Shown here in pieces: positions 19,484 to 29,137 of a DNA stretch of 64,000 nucleotides; positions within the stretch are counted from its first letter, which is position 1; each line of letters begins with the position of its first letter. A program made the position numbers and the translations under genes. The stretch is from Thermoproteota archaeon (GTDB lineage Archaea > Thermoproteota > Thermoprotei_A > EX4484-217-1 > JAPDJV01), in assembly GCA_029258925.1 (NCBI GenBank), contig JAPDJV010000020.1, forward strand, positions 1 to 64,000, read 5' to 3'. Below the pieces are notes generated by a model. It was given only the letters and a program-made list of their open reading frames with translations. It was not told the origin of the DNA and made no database searches.

Positions 19484-20200
19484 TTAAATTTTCTTTAGGA
19501 AAGCTTCTATTTCCTCGGGAGTCAGTTTCCTTAATACTCCTGTTTCAACAGGTATTACAGCTACTTCAACTAGACTTGGAGTTAGTTCTCCCTCTATCAC
19601 CCTTGCCAGCGCTTTAAGCAATAATATCAGCAAATCATCTAAGCTTAAATCATAGCTGTAGTTTTTCTCCAAGAATTCGTTTGCTAGCTGACCTCCTGAA
19701 CCTATAGCAATAGCATAGTAGCCCATGAATTGGCCACTAGGCTCCGTCATGAAAAGTCTAGGCGAAGAGTCGTCGACTCCTCCAATTAGTAGCGATACGC
19801 CAAAGGGTCTAACTCCTGCATGTTGAGTATATGATTGCTTAATATCACATATTTTCTTAGTTAATACTTCGACACTTATTGGCTCATCATAGGTTAACTT
19901 GTGTTGAATTGCTAGGAGCCTTGCATAGTCTATTAAAATTCTCCCATCAGCAGCTAGCCCTGCAAATGTCATACCTATATGGTCGTCGATTTTGAAAATC
20001 TTTTCAATACTTAGTAGGTCTAGTAGCGGAGTGACTTTCCTTTTCTCCACAGCTAAAACTACGCCTCCCTTCCCCCTAGCAGCAATTGTCGTCCATCCTC
20101 TCCTAACAGCCTCAAACGCGTATTCCACTTGATACAGCTTCCCATCAGGAGAAAATATTGTAATTGCCCTATCATAACCCATTGTTGAAGGAGTGAACAT
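19484..20200 (-). CDS. psmA: Proteasome alpha subunit
   Basis: 238 residues with the alpha-type N-terminus GYDRAITIFSPDG and QVEYAFEAV, and GVRPFGVSLLIGG in the core. It builds the outer rings of the 20S proteasome. The C-terminus lacks the penultimate-tyrosine HbYX form because alpha subunits bind that motif and do not carry it. First gene of this part of the superoperon; the upstream 600 bases separate it from tpiA. Confidence 0.96.
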   Translation of the reverse strand: MFTPSTMGYDRAITIFSPDGKLYQVEYAFEAVRRGWTTIAARGKGGVVLAVEKRKVTPLLDLLSIEKIFKIDDHIGMTFAGLAADGRILIDYARLLAIQHKLTYDEPISVEVLTKKICDIKQSYTQHAGVRPFGVSLLIGGVDDSSPRLFMTEPSGQFMGYYAIAIGSGGQLANEFLEKNYSYDLSLDDLLILLLKALARVIEGELTPSLVEVAVIPVETGVLRKLTPEEIEAFLKKI

Positions 20201-20697
20201 AGTTATTCCCCAGTTCGACGCCTGTTTCTACTAATATTCTTAGCATTATAGCTAGAGGTGTTGCTAGTAATAAACCTATTCTCCTCAAACTGATTATTCA
20301 AACCAGGATATCGGGTGTAATAATGTTCCCAACTTTTAGTCAAGCTTTCCAGTTTTAACTTATGCGGCCCTTATAGCGTATAGTGTAGCCTAGCCTTCCC
20401 AATTATACGTTCAGTAAGGAATTTCCCGGCGACCTAAAACCCGTGGTTATGTTCTTTAAGTTTTTCTTCCATTAATTCTTATTTAGAGATCCCTAGGTAT
20501 CTGTACTCAGATTTTCAACAGCTACTACTGATGTCCCGCAAAATTTTCAGGTAACTCGTCATCGTCCAATTCCTTAGAGAAAGGCTTTCACAGAGTCCCG
20601 GTGGTTTCAAGGCCTTTGTGCTTCGGCTAAAATCGTTCATACAGGTTTAGAAAATGTCTTGAAAGGAGATTTGTTAGAACATTAATCTATACTAATG
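20201..20697. other. Intergenic region upstream of psmA
   Basis: About 500 bases with no coding-like frame. It must hold the psmA promoter near its left end. I see no tRNA, repeat or strong hairpin here. Confidence 0.4.
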
Positions 20698-20758
20698 GAC
20701 TTGTCAGATGGTAGTCCCCAGTTCACCGATCACGAGCAGGGGACTCATCATCCAAGGG
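20698..20758 (-). ncRNA. C/D box sRNA (candidate)
   Basis: On the minus strand: box C ATGATGA at 20745-20751 and box D CTGA at 20704-20707, 37 nt apart, flanked by a terminal stem CTTG (20753-20756) / CAAG (20700-20703). This is the layout of an archaeal C/D methylation guide. The ~12 nt before box D contain the complement of GGTAGTCCC, a segment universally conserved in 16S rRNA near position 800. Internal C'/D' boxes are weak. An alternative reading is a plain hairpin, since AGTCCCC (20713-20719) pairs with GGGGACT (20739-20745). Confidence 0.6.
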
Positions 20759-20828
20759 TATTAAGCTTCTTCTTAACAAAATAATTTTAGGTTAAATACT
20801 TGCTTATATATTCTGTTCCATAATGTTT

Positions 20829-21539
<711 letters not shown>

Positions 21540-21559
21540 TCATGTTCAAGGATTACTGG

Positions 21560-21742
21560 GAAACGAATACCGTTTCCCCCACCTACCGCGTTTTAGGCCT
21601 CCGTAGGTGATTCATTACGGCTTCGGGTGTCTCCCTCCTACCGCTCCTTCATGCTGGCAGTCACTATTTATGGTAGTGTTCGGAGCGGTTGGTCTCGGAG
21701 ACACCCTACCATCAACACCCCATCTAGCATGGTCAGATTTAA
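21560..21742 (-). pseudogene. Possible transposase-tail scar with stem-loops
   Basis: On the minus strand a short frame ending at a stop near 21615 reads KSDHARWGVDGRVSPRPT followed by a Gly/Arg/Pro-rich tail, resembling low-complexity tails of crenarchaeal TnpB proteins. The DNA also folds: GGTGTCTCC (21626-21634) with GGAGACACC (21697-21705), ACCGCTCC (21640-21647) with GGAGCGGT (21682-21689), and CACCTAC/GTAGGTG nearer 21580-21609. I see no zinc ribbon here, so the transposase link is inference only. Confidence 0.3.
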
Positions 21743-22067
21743 AGTTTTATCAACAACTTCATGCTGGAATTATGGTACCTAGAATTGAACCCAAAGGCAG
21801 GCATGCCAAGTTTTTATTAGAGATGTACACACAGATCTAGAACCAGAAACTGCAGACAATCCTTCTTGCTTATTTAAAATATTTCAGTCAGTTTTCTTAT
21901 AGATTTGTCAAAATGACTCAATAACACGATACCTTGAGGCAAATAGCAATGGTGCAGTACAAGTAAGATGCACTAATCTGTTTCACGTAAGGCATAGCCG
22001 CATCCCAGAACGCATCTTCTCCTTCAAGATCCTCGAGAGTTTCGTATAAAGGGGTTTGTCGCTGGAA

Positions 22068-22123
22068 AAGTCAGCTCGTCGCGAGATCTTCATTAATCTG
22101 ATATTGGGGCAGCGTCATCATCC
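22068..22123 (-). ncRNA. C/D box sRNA downstream of rnp2
   Basis: Minus strand, starting ten bases after the rnp2 stop: box C ATGATGA (22115-22121), 14-nt guide CGCTGCCCCAATAT, box D' CAGA (22097-22100), 3-nt spacer, box C' ATGAAGA (22087-22093), 12-nt guide TCTCGCGACGAG, box D CTGA (22071-22074). All spacings fit archaeal C/D sRNAs that guide 2'-O-methylation. D' is a CAGA variant. The position suggests processing from the rnp2 transcript. I could not identify the targets. Confidence 0.75.
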
Positions 22124-22132
22124 TATGCTACT

Positions 22133-22717
22133 CTAGTCCACCCTCTTTTTAAGTATTTCCCGAGCTTTTCTTAGAGTACCAGTTGTTTTAATAGGAATTA
22201 CTACCACATCGTTTCCATCTATTCTCCTTATTAACGATAAACTCAGTAGAACAAGTTTCTTGTATAGATGATAGAACCTAATGATTCCTAAGCCGTTTCT
22301 AGCATCGTAGTACACTACTTTAAGTCCAGACAGCCCTACACCTATGCTTCCACTTAACAAGCTTAATTTCTCTTTGAACTCCCTCTCTATCCTCTTAGCA
22401 TCAACACCCTTGTACCCTAATAGTTCAAATATTAAATACCTTTTACGAGGCTTTAGAAGATATTCTGTACTTACTCCCATCTTTTTCGATATTATCATCG
22501 ACCTTATTAGTTCCCTATGTAACGACAGCTTTCTATACAATATGATAATGTCTAAAAAGAGTAGTAGAGTTATGGAAGTGAGAATTATCGTAAAAGAAAG
22601 GTCTAATACACCTAAAAATGCGCCTACTATTATTACTAGCAATACCGCTGTAATCGATACCGTTAGAATCCAGGCTTCAATGCCTCCAAGTTCCCCCCAA
22701 TCTCCTAAATCAACCAT
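22133..22717 (-). CDS. rnp2: RNase P subunit Rnp2 (Pop5) with membrane domain
   Basis: 194 residues. The C-terminal ~105 residues (from about 90, KPRKRYLIFELLG) match Pop5/Rpp14-type RNase P protein: two helices, SGLKVVYYDARNGLGIIRFYH, and the VVIPIKTTGTLRKARE end. The N-terminal ~65 residues form two strongly hydrophobic segments (about 15-36 and 41-60) joined to a basic linker, which ordinary Rnp2 (~110-140 residues) lacks. The protein would anchor RNase P, or this subunit, to the membrane. It follows rnp3 by 5 bases, the normal pairing. The start ATG at 22715-22717 leaves no room for a separate upstream gene. Confidence 0.8.
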   Translation of the reverse strand: MVDLGDWGELGGIEAWILTVSITAVLLVIIVGAFLGVLDLSFTIILTSITLLLFLDIIILYRKLSLHRELIRSMIISKKMGVSTEYLLKPRKRYLIFELLGYKGVDAKRIEREFKEKLSLLSGSIGVGLSGLKVVYYDARNGLGIIRFYHLYKKLVLLSLSLIRRIDGNDVVVIPIKTTGTLRKAREILKKRVD

Positions 22718-22722
22718 TTCCC

Positions 22723-23415
22723 TTAACCCCCCAGCTTTTCTTCAGCAATTTTCATCGGTCTACTCGAAACAAATGGAAGACACATTTCCAACGGTACTCC
22801 AACTACTGAGAGAAGTGATGCCAGTTGGTATGGAGATCTCAATTCGAATATCGATGATGCATATGAAGTCACTATGATCGTGCAATCCTTTTTTAAACAT
22901 ATTCTTAGAGCCTTAGATAATGCTCTTATAGAGAGTTCAAGAACGTTGTTTAAGACAAACATATGGAAAGGAATTTCCAGAACCACATTGTTATCTCTCA
23001 TTAGAGTTGCTTGGCTCTCATCAAAGAATTTGAGCAAGTGAAGTGGGTCGAAGTAAACTATGCTTACCCTCCTATCTCTCACAACATTCCTGGCAACACT
23101 TTTGGATAGTGGACGAACCCCTACAATATAGTGCCTTGTACGACATTTGCCTAATTTACTTAAAAGGTCTCTCACTCTCTTTAAGTCGTCTCCCATCACA
23201 TTAACCCTGTACAGTATAGAAATCCTCTTCTCACTACGTGAAATTCTCTTCAATACTTTGAGCTTACTGCTCAACTCCGCATCTACACTGCTGAGGTCTA
23301 TTGATAAGGCAATAGCTTTATACCCCATTTTCATCAGTACCGATACAGCTTGTTCTATTCCATTAATTATGGACTCTGTCCCCCTTACATGTAAGTCTGC
23401 TGCACTAATCAACAT
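22723..23415 (-). CDS. rnp3: RNase P subunit Rnp3 (Rpp30)
   Basis: 230 residues, TIM-barrel-like Rpp30 protein: ISAADLHV at the N-terminus, GVRPLSKSVARNVVRDRRVSIVYFDP in the middle, and a C-terminal RSPYQLASLLSVVGVP segment. Partner of Rnp2 in archaeal RNase P, which trims tRNA 5' leaders. It overlaps the preceding gene by 11 bases. Confidence 0.88.
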   Translation of the reverse strand: MLISAADLHVRGTESIINGIEQAVSVLMKMGYKAIALSIDLSSVDAELSSKLKVLKRISRSEKRISILYRVNVMGDDLKRVRDLLSKLGKCRTRHYIVGVRPLSKSVARNVVRDRRVSIVYFDPLHLLKFFDESQATLMRDNNVVLEIPFHMFVLNNVLELSIRALSKALRICLKKDCTIIVTSYASSIFELRSPYQLASLLSVVGVPLEMCLPFVSSRPMKIAEEKLGG

Positions 23416-23866
23416 TATTCGCCTTAATGAGTTTCTTTAGTTCGCTAATTATAGAGTACTTAGGCAATCTTGGAAGCATAAAGTGCACAACTATCTTAAC
23501 TACGTCATCTCCATCGTAAATTAATATGTTACCTAAATATGCTTGCTGCTTGGATATCCTAATATGCAACCTATTAGATTCATCCACCCTCATATCGAGA
23601 GTAGCTGATAAGATTTTCCTGTCCGTCCCACTGAGACCTTTAATAATATACTTAAAGGTCTCTTCAGCTCCATATCCCTCAATGCTCACGTTTAATAGAA
23701 TTATTGGATTACCATAATGTCCTTCAACGTGGACTTCTCTTATTGTGGAATTCTCTCTAATGCTTGGAGGTATAACATTAAGTAGTGCTTTTAATACTTT
23801 TAATTTGTCCTCCGTAGCATGTACTGTAGTAGTTAACACTATCTTAATTGGTTTAATCTCCTTCAA
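23405..23866 (-). CDS. Predicted exosome-associated protein (DUF54/COG1325)
   Basis: 153 residues, alpha/beta, with HVEGHYGNPIILLNVSI near residue 47 and RISKQQAYLGN near 103, features of the archaeal RNA-binding family PF01877 found next to L15e and rnp3 in the exosome superoperon. Probable role in RNA processing; no experiment-based function is implied by the sequence. Confidence 0.75.
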   Translation of the reverse strand: MKEIKPIKIVLTTTVHATEDKLKVLKALLNVIPPSIRENSTIREVHVEGHYGNPIILLNVSIEGYGAEETFKYIIKGLSGTDRKILSATLDMRVDESNRLHIRISKQQAYLGNILIYDGDDVVKIVVHFMLPRLPKYSIISELKKLIKANNVD

Positions 23867-23997
23867 ACACAGTTCACCGCTTTACAGCAAATACAAACAT
23901 TAACTATAGTGCTTCTAAAGAATATATCTTGAAACATGAATTATAACTTTACCTTAAAACCCCGCTTAAATCATAAAATGTAAGATTTTCTTTATTT

Positions 23998-24621
23998 TTA
24001 CTTTAAAATTCTTGCTCCCCTACTTGCTTCATGCCTCTTTCTCTTTGCTCTCTCCTTCTGCTTTTTCTTCCATTTATGGTGATGGGTTCCTCTTAATCCC
24101 CTGCTCTTACGTAGTCCTCTCATTTTCTTACCTGCTGAAGTGAGCCCTCTAAATACTCTTCCTCTATTGGAAGGATTAGATATCCACTTCAAATGGGGAT
24201 CAGATAGTATTGCTGGGTGATGGGGATCCACCATTATTACCTCGAACCACTTAAACCTCCCATCCTCACCAACATAATAACTATTTAACACCTCTAGGTT
24301 AGGATATTTTCTCGCAGCTCTCTCCTCGGCTATCAGTCTTAGACTCTTCTCGGGAGCAAAACCATAGACTCCCATTCTCTTAGGTCTCCTACCTGATCTA
24401 GGCCTAGGCTTCCTCCTTCCTCCCTTCCTAACTCTGACCCTGACAACTATTATCCCCTGCTTCGCCTTATAACCTAGACTTCTAGCTCTATCAAGTCTAG
24501 TAGGTTTCTCCACCCTAACTACAGTAGGCTCTCTTCTCCACGATATCATCCTAGCCCTTAAGAGCTCGAGCATTACTCCCTCGTAAGGCCTCTTCCACAA
24601 CTCTTTGAGATACCTATACAT
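23998..24621 (-). CDS. rpl15e: Ribosomal protein L15e
   Basis: 207 residues, very basic, with [25 protein letters not shown] and [19 protein letters not shown] typical of eL15. ATG at 24619-24621 chosen; a TTG one codon upstream is possible. GGTGGT precedes it. Opens the RNase P half of the superoperon. Confidence 0.96.
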   Translation of the reverse strand: MYRYLKELWKRPYEGVMLELLRARMISWRREPTVVRVEKPTRLDRARSLGYKAKQGIIVVRVRVRKGGRRKPRPRSGRRPKRMGVYGFAPEKSLRLIAEERAARKYPNLEVLNSYYVGEDGRFKWFEVIMVDPHHPAILSDPHLKWISNPSNRGRVFRGLTSAGKKMRGLRKSRGLRGTHHHKWKKKQKERAKRKRHEASRGARILK

Positions 24622-24720
24622 CAAGTACCACCATTCCTGCCTCTTTTGGTAAACCTAGAGACACATATAAATGTTACTTAAAACAGCATTATGTAAGGTT
24701 ATCAATTAATAATAAAACTT

Positions 24721-25650
24721 TTACGATTTACCTAATTCCTTCAATATTTTCTCTGCAAGCATTATTCCAGCCCTTTTTTGAGCCTCCATGGTCTGAGCTC
24801 CGATGTGTTGAGTAACGAGAACTCTAGGATGTCTTATTATCTTCCATTCGATCTCGCATTTTGGAGGCTCATTTTCGAAAACATCTATTGCAGCCCATGA
24901 AACCTTACCTGAATCAAGAGCGTTAAGCAATGCTTCAGGATTAATAATGTTCCATCTAGCAGTGTTTATAATAACTACGCCGTCTTTCATTAACTCGAAC
25001 TCTCTCCAATTTAAGTAATGGTATGTTTCGGGAGTCAATGGTATATGCAAGGATATTATGTCGCTTGCTGAAAGCAAGTAGTCAAGGCTACCAGCAGGCT
25101 GTGCTCCATAAGGAGTTGTCTCATTTAGCGTGAGTTCATGTTTAGCTAGTGCTAAAACTTTCATTCCAAGCGCTGAAGCTCTTTTGGCCACCTCTCTTCC
25201 TATCCTCCCAAAGCCTATGAGCCCGACAGTTTTACCGCACAGCTCGAAACCTAGGAGCTTCTTTTTCAGCCACTTTCCTCCCTTAAGACTATCATTAGCT
25301 ATATGTATAAGTCTTGAAACACACAGCATTAACCCCAATGTTAATTCTGCAACTGATGTAGCAGTTGCTTCGGGAGTGTTCAGTACTTTTATGCCTCTAC
25401 TAACAGCGTATTCGACATCTATATTATCTAGGCCAACACCGCATCTGCCAATCAACTTCAAGTTTACGGCTTCATCTATTACCTTTTTATCAACTCTAGT
25501 TCTGCCTCTTACGATTAGAACATCGTATCCGCGTACAATTCTCAATAATTCATCGTAGCTTATATCCTCCATAACGTCTACAACTAAACCCGACTCCTTC
25601 AAGTAATTTATTGCTTTTTTAGATATAGGATCTGTAACTAGAATCCTCAT
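24721..25650 (-). CDS. serA: D-2-hydroxyacid dehydrogenase, SerA-like
   Basis: 309 residues from the ATG at 25648-25650 behind GGGGGAG; the open frame extends to 25716. Two lobes of the D-isomer dehydrogenase fold: substrate motif GRCGVGLDNID, NAD site GLIGFGRIGREVA, and catalytic Arg (NTAR), Glu (FENEP) and His (QHIGAQT). It is the length of archaeal 3-phosphoglycerate dehydrogenases without an ACT domain. Odd: NTAR is followed by WNIIN instead of the usual GGLVD/GGVID. Glyoxylate reductase is the alternative. Confidence 0.8.
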   Translation of the reverse strand: MRILVTDPISKKAINYLKESGLVVDVMEDISYDELLRIVRGYDVLIVRGRTRVDKKVIDEAVNLKLIGRCGVGLDNIDVEYAVSRGIKVLNTPEATATSVAELTLGLMLCVSRLIHIANDSLKGGKWLKKKLLGFELCGKTVGLIGFGRIGREVAKRASALGMKVLALAKHELTLNETTPYGAQPAGSLDYLLSASDIISLHIPLTPETYHYLNWREFELMKDGVVIINTARWNIINPEALLNALDSGKVSWAAIDVFENEPPKCEIEWKIIRHPRVLVTQHIGAQTMEAQKRAGIMLAEKILKELGKS

Positions 25651-25756
25651 AACAGGGACTCCCCCGTTTGCTCTTGACCCTAATTGAAAGTGCAACATAT
25701 ATATCTTCGCATTCATAGTAGTTAAGGTGATCCTAAATCACGTTATTAAATAATGG

Positions 25757-26983
25757 ATGATTGCAATGGCAATCCTGGTTGGAATAGTGGGAAAAACCAA
25801 CGTGGGTAAAAGCACATTTTTCTCAGCTGCTACATTGGTTAGTGTTGATATATCTAATCATCCGTTCACTACTATAAAAGCTAATGTAGGTGTTGGCTAT
25901 TTAAGGAAGAAATGTGTGTGCACAGAATTTGGAGTAAAAGACAATCCACAGAACTCTATCTGTATAAAAGGGTTCAGGTTCATACCCGTAAAACTGTACG
26001 ATGTGGCTGGGCTAATACCTGGGGCACACAAGGGCAGAGGTCTGGGAAACAAGTTTCTAGACGATTTAAGACAAGCAGACGCGCTTATCCACATAGTTGA
26101 TGCAGCAGGCTCGACTGACGCGAACGGTCGACCTGTCCCACCGGGAACCCATGATCCGCTAGAAGATGTAATGTTTGTTGAACGAGAGGTGGACTTATGG
26201 TTATATCAGATATTGAGTAGGGACTGGAAAAGAATAGCTAGAACTGTTGATGCTGGAACAAAGGATCTTGTAACAGCTTTATGTGAGAGGCTAGCGGGGC
26301 TCTCCATAGATAGACAACACATAATCGAGGCTCTTAGACAATGTAAACTTGAAAGCTCTAAGGCTAGCAGTATTAGGGAGGAGGAGCTCCTGGCTCTCAG
26401 CTCTAACATAAGAAAAATCTCCAAACCTATGTTAATAGCAGCAAATAAATCAGATTTACCGGAGGCGTGGGATAATATTAAGAGGATGAGGGAAGAGCTA
26501 AAGGGGAAATACACCGTGGTCCCAGTGTCGGCTATTTCAGAACTTGCGTTGAGAAAAGCGTCTAAAGCTGGACTAATAGAGTACTTGCCGGGAGACCCCG
26601 ATTTTAAAGTGATCAGACCGGAAGCATTAACAGAGAAACAGAGGAAGGGCTTAGAATACATAAAAGATAGAGTTCTAGCAAAATGGGGAAGCACCGGGGT
26701 ACAAGATGTAATAAATAAAGCGTTCTTCGAGCTCCTAGACATGATAGTTGTCTACCCAGTAGAGGATCCAACAACTCTAACGGATCACAAGGGGAACGTT
26801 CTACCAGACGCCTTCCTCGTAAGAAGAGGTACTACAGTTAGACAGCTAGCATACATGATTCACACAGAGCTGGGAAAAACCTTTCTATATGCAATTGACG
26901 TTAGAACCAGGAGAAGACTCGGCGAGTCATATGTATTAAGAGATAATGATGTCGTGAAGATAGTTGCTGCAGGAGGAGAGTGA
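25757..26983 (+). CDS. OBG/TGS family GTP-binding protein
   Basis: 408 residues. G1 GKTNVGKST, switch region HPFTTIKANVG, G3 DVAG, G4 NKSD, and a C-terminal TGS domain (about 340-405). The archaeal YchF-like family binds GTP or ATP and is tied to translation. The gene is divergent from serA with a ~100-base promoter region between them. A second ATG at codon 4 is also possible as start. Confidence 0.9.
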   Translation: MIAMAILVGIVGKTNVGKSTFFSAATLVSVDISNHPFTTIKANVGVGYLRKKCVCTEFGVKDNPQNSICIKGFRFIPVKLYDVAGLIPGAHKGRGLGNKFLDDLRQADALIHIVDAAGSTDANGRPVPPGTHDPLEDVMFVEREVDLWLYQILSRDWKRIARTVDAGTKDLVTALCERLAGLSIDRQHIIEALRQCKLESSKASSIREEELLALSSNIRKISKPMLIAANKSDLPEAWDNIKRMREELKGKYTVVPVSAISELALRKASKAGLIEYLPGDPDFKVIRPEALTEKQRKGLEYIKDRVLAKWGSTGVQDVINKAFFELLDMIVVYPVEDPTTLTDHKGNVLPDAFLVRRGTTVRQLAYMIHTELGKTFLYAIDVRTRRRLGESYVLRDNDVVKIVAAGGE

Positions 26984-27138
26984 CAAAGCTCTAGATTTCT
27001 AGAAATTCTTTGACAGCTAGTAAATCGCTACCTAGAGAGCCTAATCAATATTAAACGATCATGGTTTAATTCCGGATATTTAGAATATTCAAGAACCGTA
27101 CCGCGTTATTACTTGTAAACAAATTATCTTAAGCTTCA

Positions 27139-27453
27139 CTATTTCAAACCTGCATATTCAAAGTAATAGCCCGGCTTCTTGTAAGGACCAAATGATCTTA
27201 ACCCCTTGTTTTTAAGCTGTTCTTTCAATTTTCTGGAATATTCACTTGATATTTCCCCCCTTCCCTCCATGAAGTCTATTATCTCTAAAGCTTCCTCAAT
27301 ACTTTTGCACCTCCTTATGAAATCTATTACCGTGGGATTAAATCCTCTAAGAGGATCTCTTCTTCCAACAGTTATCCTAATACCCTCTCCTCCTTCTAAT
27401 TCCTTCGCCAAACTCGGAAACATCTTCTTAAAGACCTCTTTATCCCACTCCAT
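27139..27453 (-). CDS. DUF2095 family conserved archaeal protein
   Basis: 104 residues from the ATG at 27451-27453. Contains WDKEVFKKMFPSLAKELEGG, DPLRGFNPTVIDFIRRC and LRSFGPYKKPGYYFEY, which I associate with an archaeal protein family of unknown function (DUF2095). It follows the radical SAM gene so closely that its ribosome site overlaps that gene's stop, so the two are likely cotranscribed. Function unknown. Confidence 0.6.
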   Translation of the reverse strand: MEWDKEVFKKMFPSLAKELEGGEGIRITVGRRDPLRGFNPTVIDFIRRCKSIEEALEIIDFMEGRGEISSEYSRKLKEQLKNKGLRSFGPYKKPGYYFEYAGLK

Positions 27454-27461
27454 CAACGGAC

Positions 27462-29096
27462 TCACCCACATAGTCTGCACACACTACACCTGCTGGGACA
27501 CGTTGTTACATGCTTACCCATAATCATATTAAAGTATTCTTCTATCAAAACTTTTTTACTCACACCTATATCTATATGATCCCAAGGAAGAGCTTCCTCT
27601 ATAGATCTCCAATCGAATATCCTTTTTAAAGCGACATTTGCTCTCTTGAGAGCCCTTCTCCACCCTCCTAAACCTCCTCCGTACATGGCCCAGTATACTA
27701 TTGTTTCCGATAATGATCTATCTCCAAGCGATAAAACAGCCTGTATTACTGCCAGTCTAGGATCAAGGTATTCTACCCTAATTCCTGCTCTAGAAAGAGC
27801 AGAGCTAACGTATGAAAGCCTGTTTCTAAGCTCCTTCAAATCCAACATGGGGACCCACTGCATTGGCGTATGAGCTTTGGGGATAAGAGGATTGATAGAG
27901 ACTCTTACGGCGCTAGCTGAGCTAAATCCTGCTAGCATAACAGTCCTCGTAAGCTCTACGATTGCCTCCAGATCCCTCTTGGATTCCCATGGACTTCCAA
28001 TGATAAAGTAAAGTTTTATATTCCTAAAACCGGCCTCCGATGCATTTTTTGCCACGTCTACTACTAGACTATTTTCGAAGTTTTTCCCCAGAATAGTCCT
28101 CAAATTGTCCGTACCTGCTTCAGGCGCTATAGTTAGCGTTCTCTGTCCACCCTTTCTCAATAATTGAAGATTTTCCTTGTCCAATGTATCCAATCTTATG
28201 GAGGGTGCCGAGAAACCTACTTTAATGTCTTGGGTAAGCCATTCCAATAATTCTTCGGCCTTAGGGTGTGATAGAAGAGACGACGATATTAAAACAACCT
28301 TATTAACATCGTTCTCCTTCAACCCCGTGTCTATGAGAGACTTCAAATATTCGAAATCTCTATGACGTGGAGGTAGAAAATTGTAGCCAAGTAAACAGAA
28401 ACGACACCAATAACCACACCCCCTAGTAACCTCGACTAAGAGAGATCTACCGTAGATAGGATAGTATTCTTCTTGATCTGACTGCACTTGAATTACGGGG
28501 TGAAATCCTCTGCTAAAATCGTCCTGAGATAGCCAGAATCTACTTACATAACCATTAGGATCAATACTTGGACAGTATATTCCCCTCTTATGGGAGATCA
28601 TTTCAAGGCAAGCCTTCTTCCCATAGAATGCCGCCTCTACTATAAGAGGAAGGACATGCTCCATTTCTCCTATAACAATTACGTCAGCTATATCAGCCAA
28701 AGGCTCCGGATTAGCTGTTACCGGCGGCCCTCCAATCACTACTATGGGATCCTCCACTCCTCTATCTTTATTTAATGGGGGTATCGAAGATTGAATCAGC
28801 ATCTCCACAATGTTCCTGTAATCCAGCTCATAGTGCACACTGAAAAAGATTATGTTAAAATTCTTCAATCTACGTCTGGACTCTATGGATACTGGTGGTG
28901 CTGATGGGTGCAGCCTAGAGTCGTAAAATGCTCTCTCACACAGTACATCATCCATACTGTTCAGCAAGTTATATAACATGTGAATTGAAAGACTTGAAAC
29001 TCCCACCCTATAAAAAGAAGGATATACGGCTACAGTTCTCATAGAACACTTTCTCCAATCTTTTAATATAAAAAATGGCTCTCTAGGAATACCCAT
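27462..29096 (-). CDS. B12-binding-domain radical SAM protein
   Basis: 544 residues. The N-terminal half resembles a cobalamin-binding fold (VAVYPSFYRVGVSSLSIHML ... VIGGPPVTANPEPLADIADVIVIGE). The radical SAM cluster motif CGYWCRFC is near residue 231. The C-terminus ends in CPSRCSVCRLCG, a possible extra iron-sulfur or metal site. Such proteins do methylation, methylthiolation or rearrangements. Context (DUF2095 downstream, nucleotidylyltransferase upstream) does not reveal the substrate. Confidence 0.85.
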   Translation of the reverse strand: MGIPREPFFILKDWRKCSMRTVAVYPSFYRVGVSSLSIHMLYNLLNSMDDVLCERAFYDSRLHPSAPPVSIESRRRLKNFNIIFFSVHYELDYRNIVEMLIQSSIPPLNKDRGVEDPIVVIGGPPVTANPEPLADIADVIVIGEMEHVLPLIVEAAFYGKKACLEMISHKRGIYCPSIDPNGYVSRFWLSQDDFSRGFHPVIQVQSDQEEYYPIYGRSLLVEVTRGCGYWCRFCLLGYNFLPPRHRDFEYLKSLIDTGLKENDVNKVVLISSSLLSHPKAEELLEWLTQDIKVGFSAPSIRLDTLDKENLQLLRKGGQRTLTIAPEAGTDNLRTILGKNFENSLVVDVAKNASEAGFRNIKLYFIIGSPWESKRDLEAIVELTRTVMLAGFSSASAVRVSINPLIPKAHTPMQWVPMLDLKELRNRLSYVSSALSRAGIRVEYLDPRLAVIQAVLSLGDRSLSETIVYWAMYGGGLGGWRRALKRANVALKRIFDWRSIEEALPWDHIDIGVSKKVLIEEYFNMIMGKHVTTCPSRCSVCRLCG

Positions 29097-29137
29097 GGAC
29101 TTTATCCTCTCTCATATAAACTACAGCTTGTGAGAAA

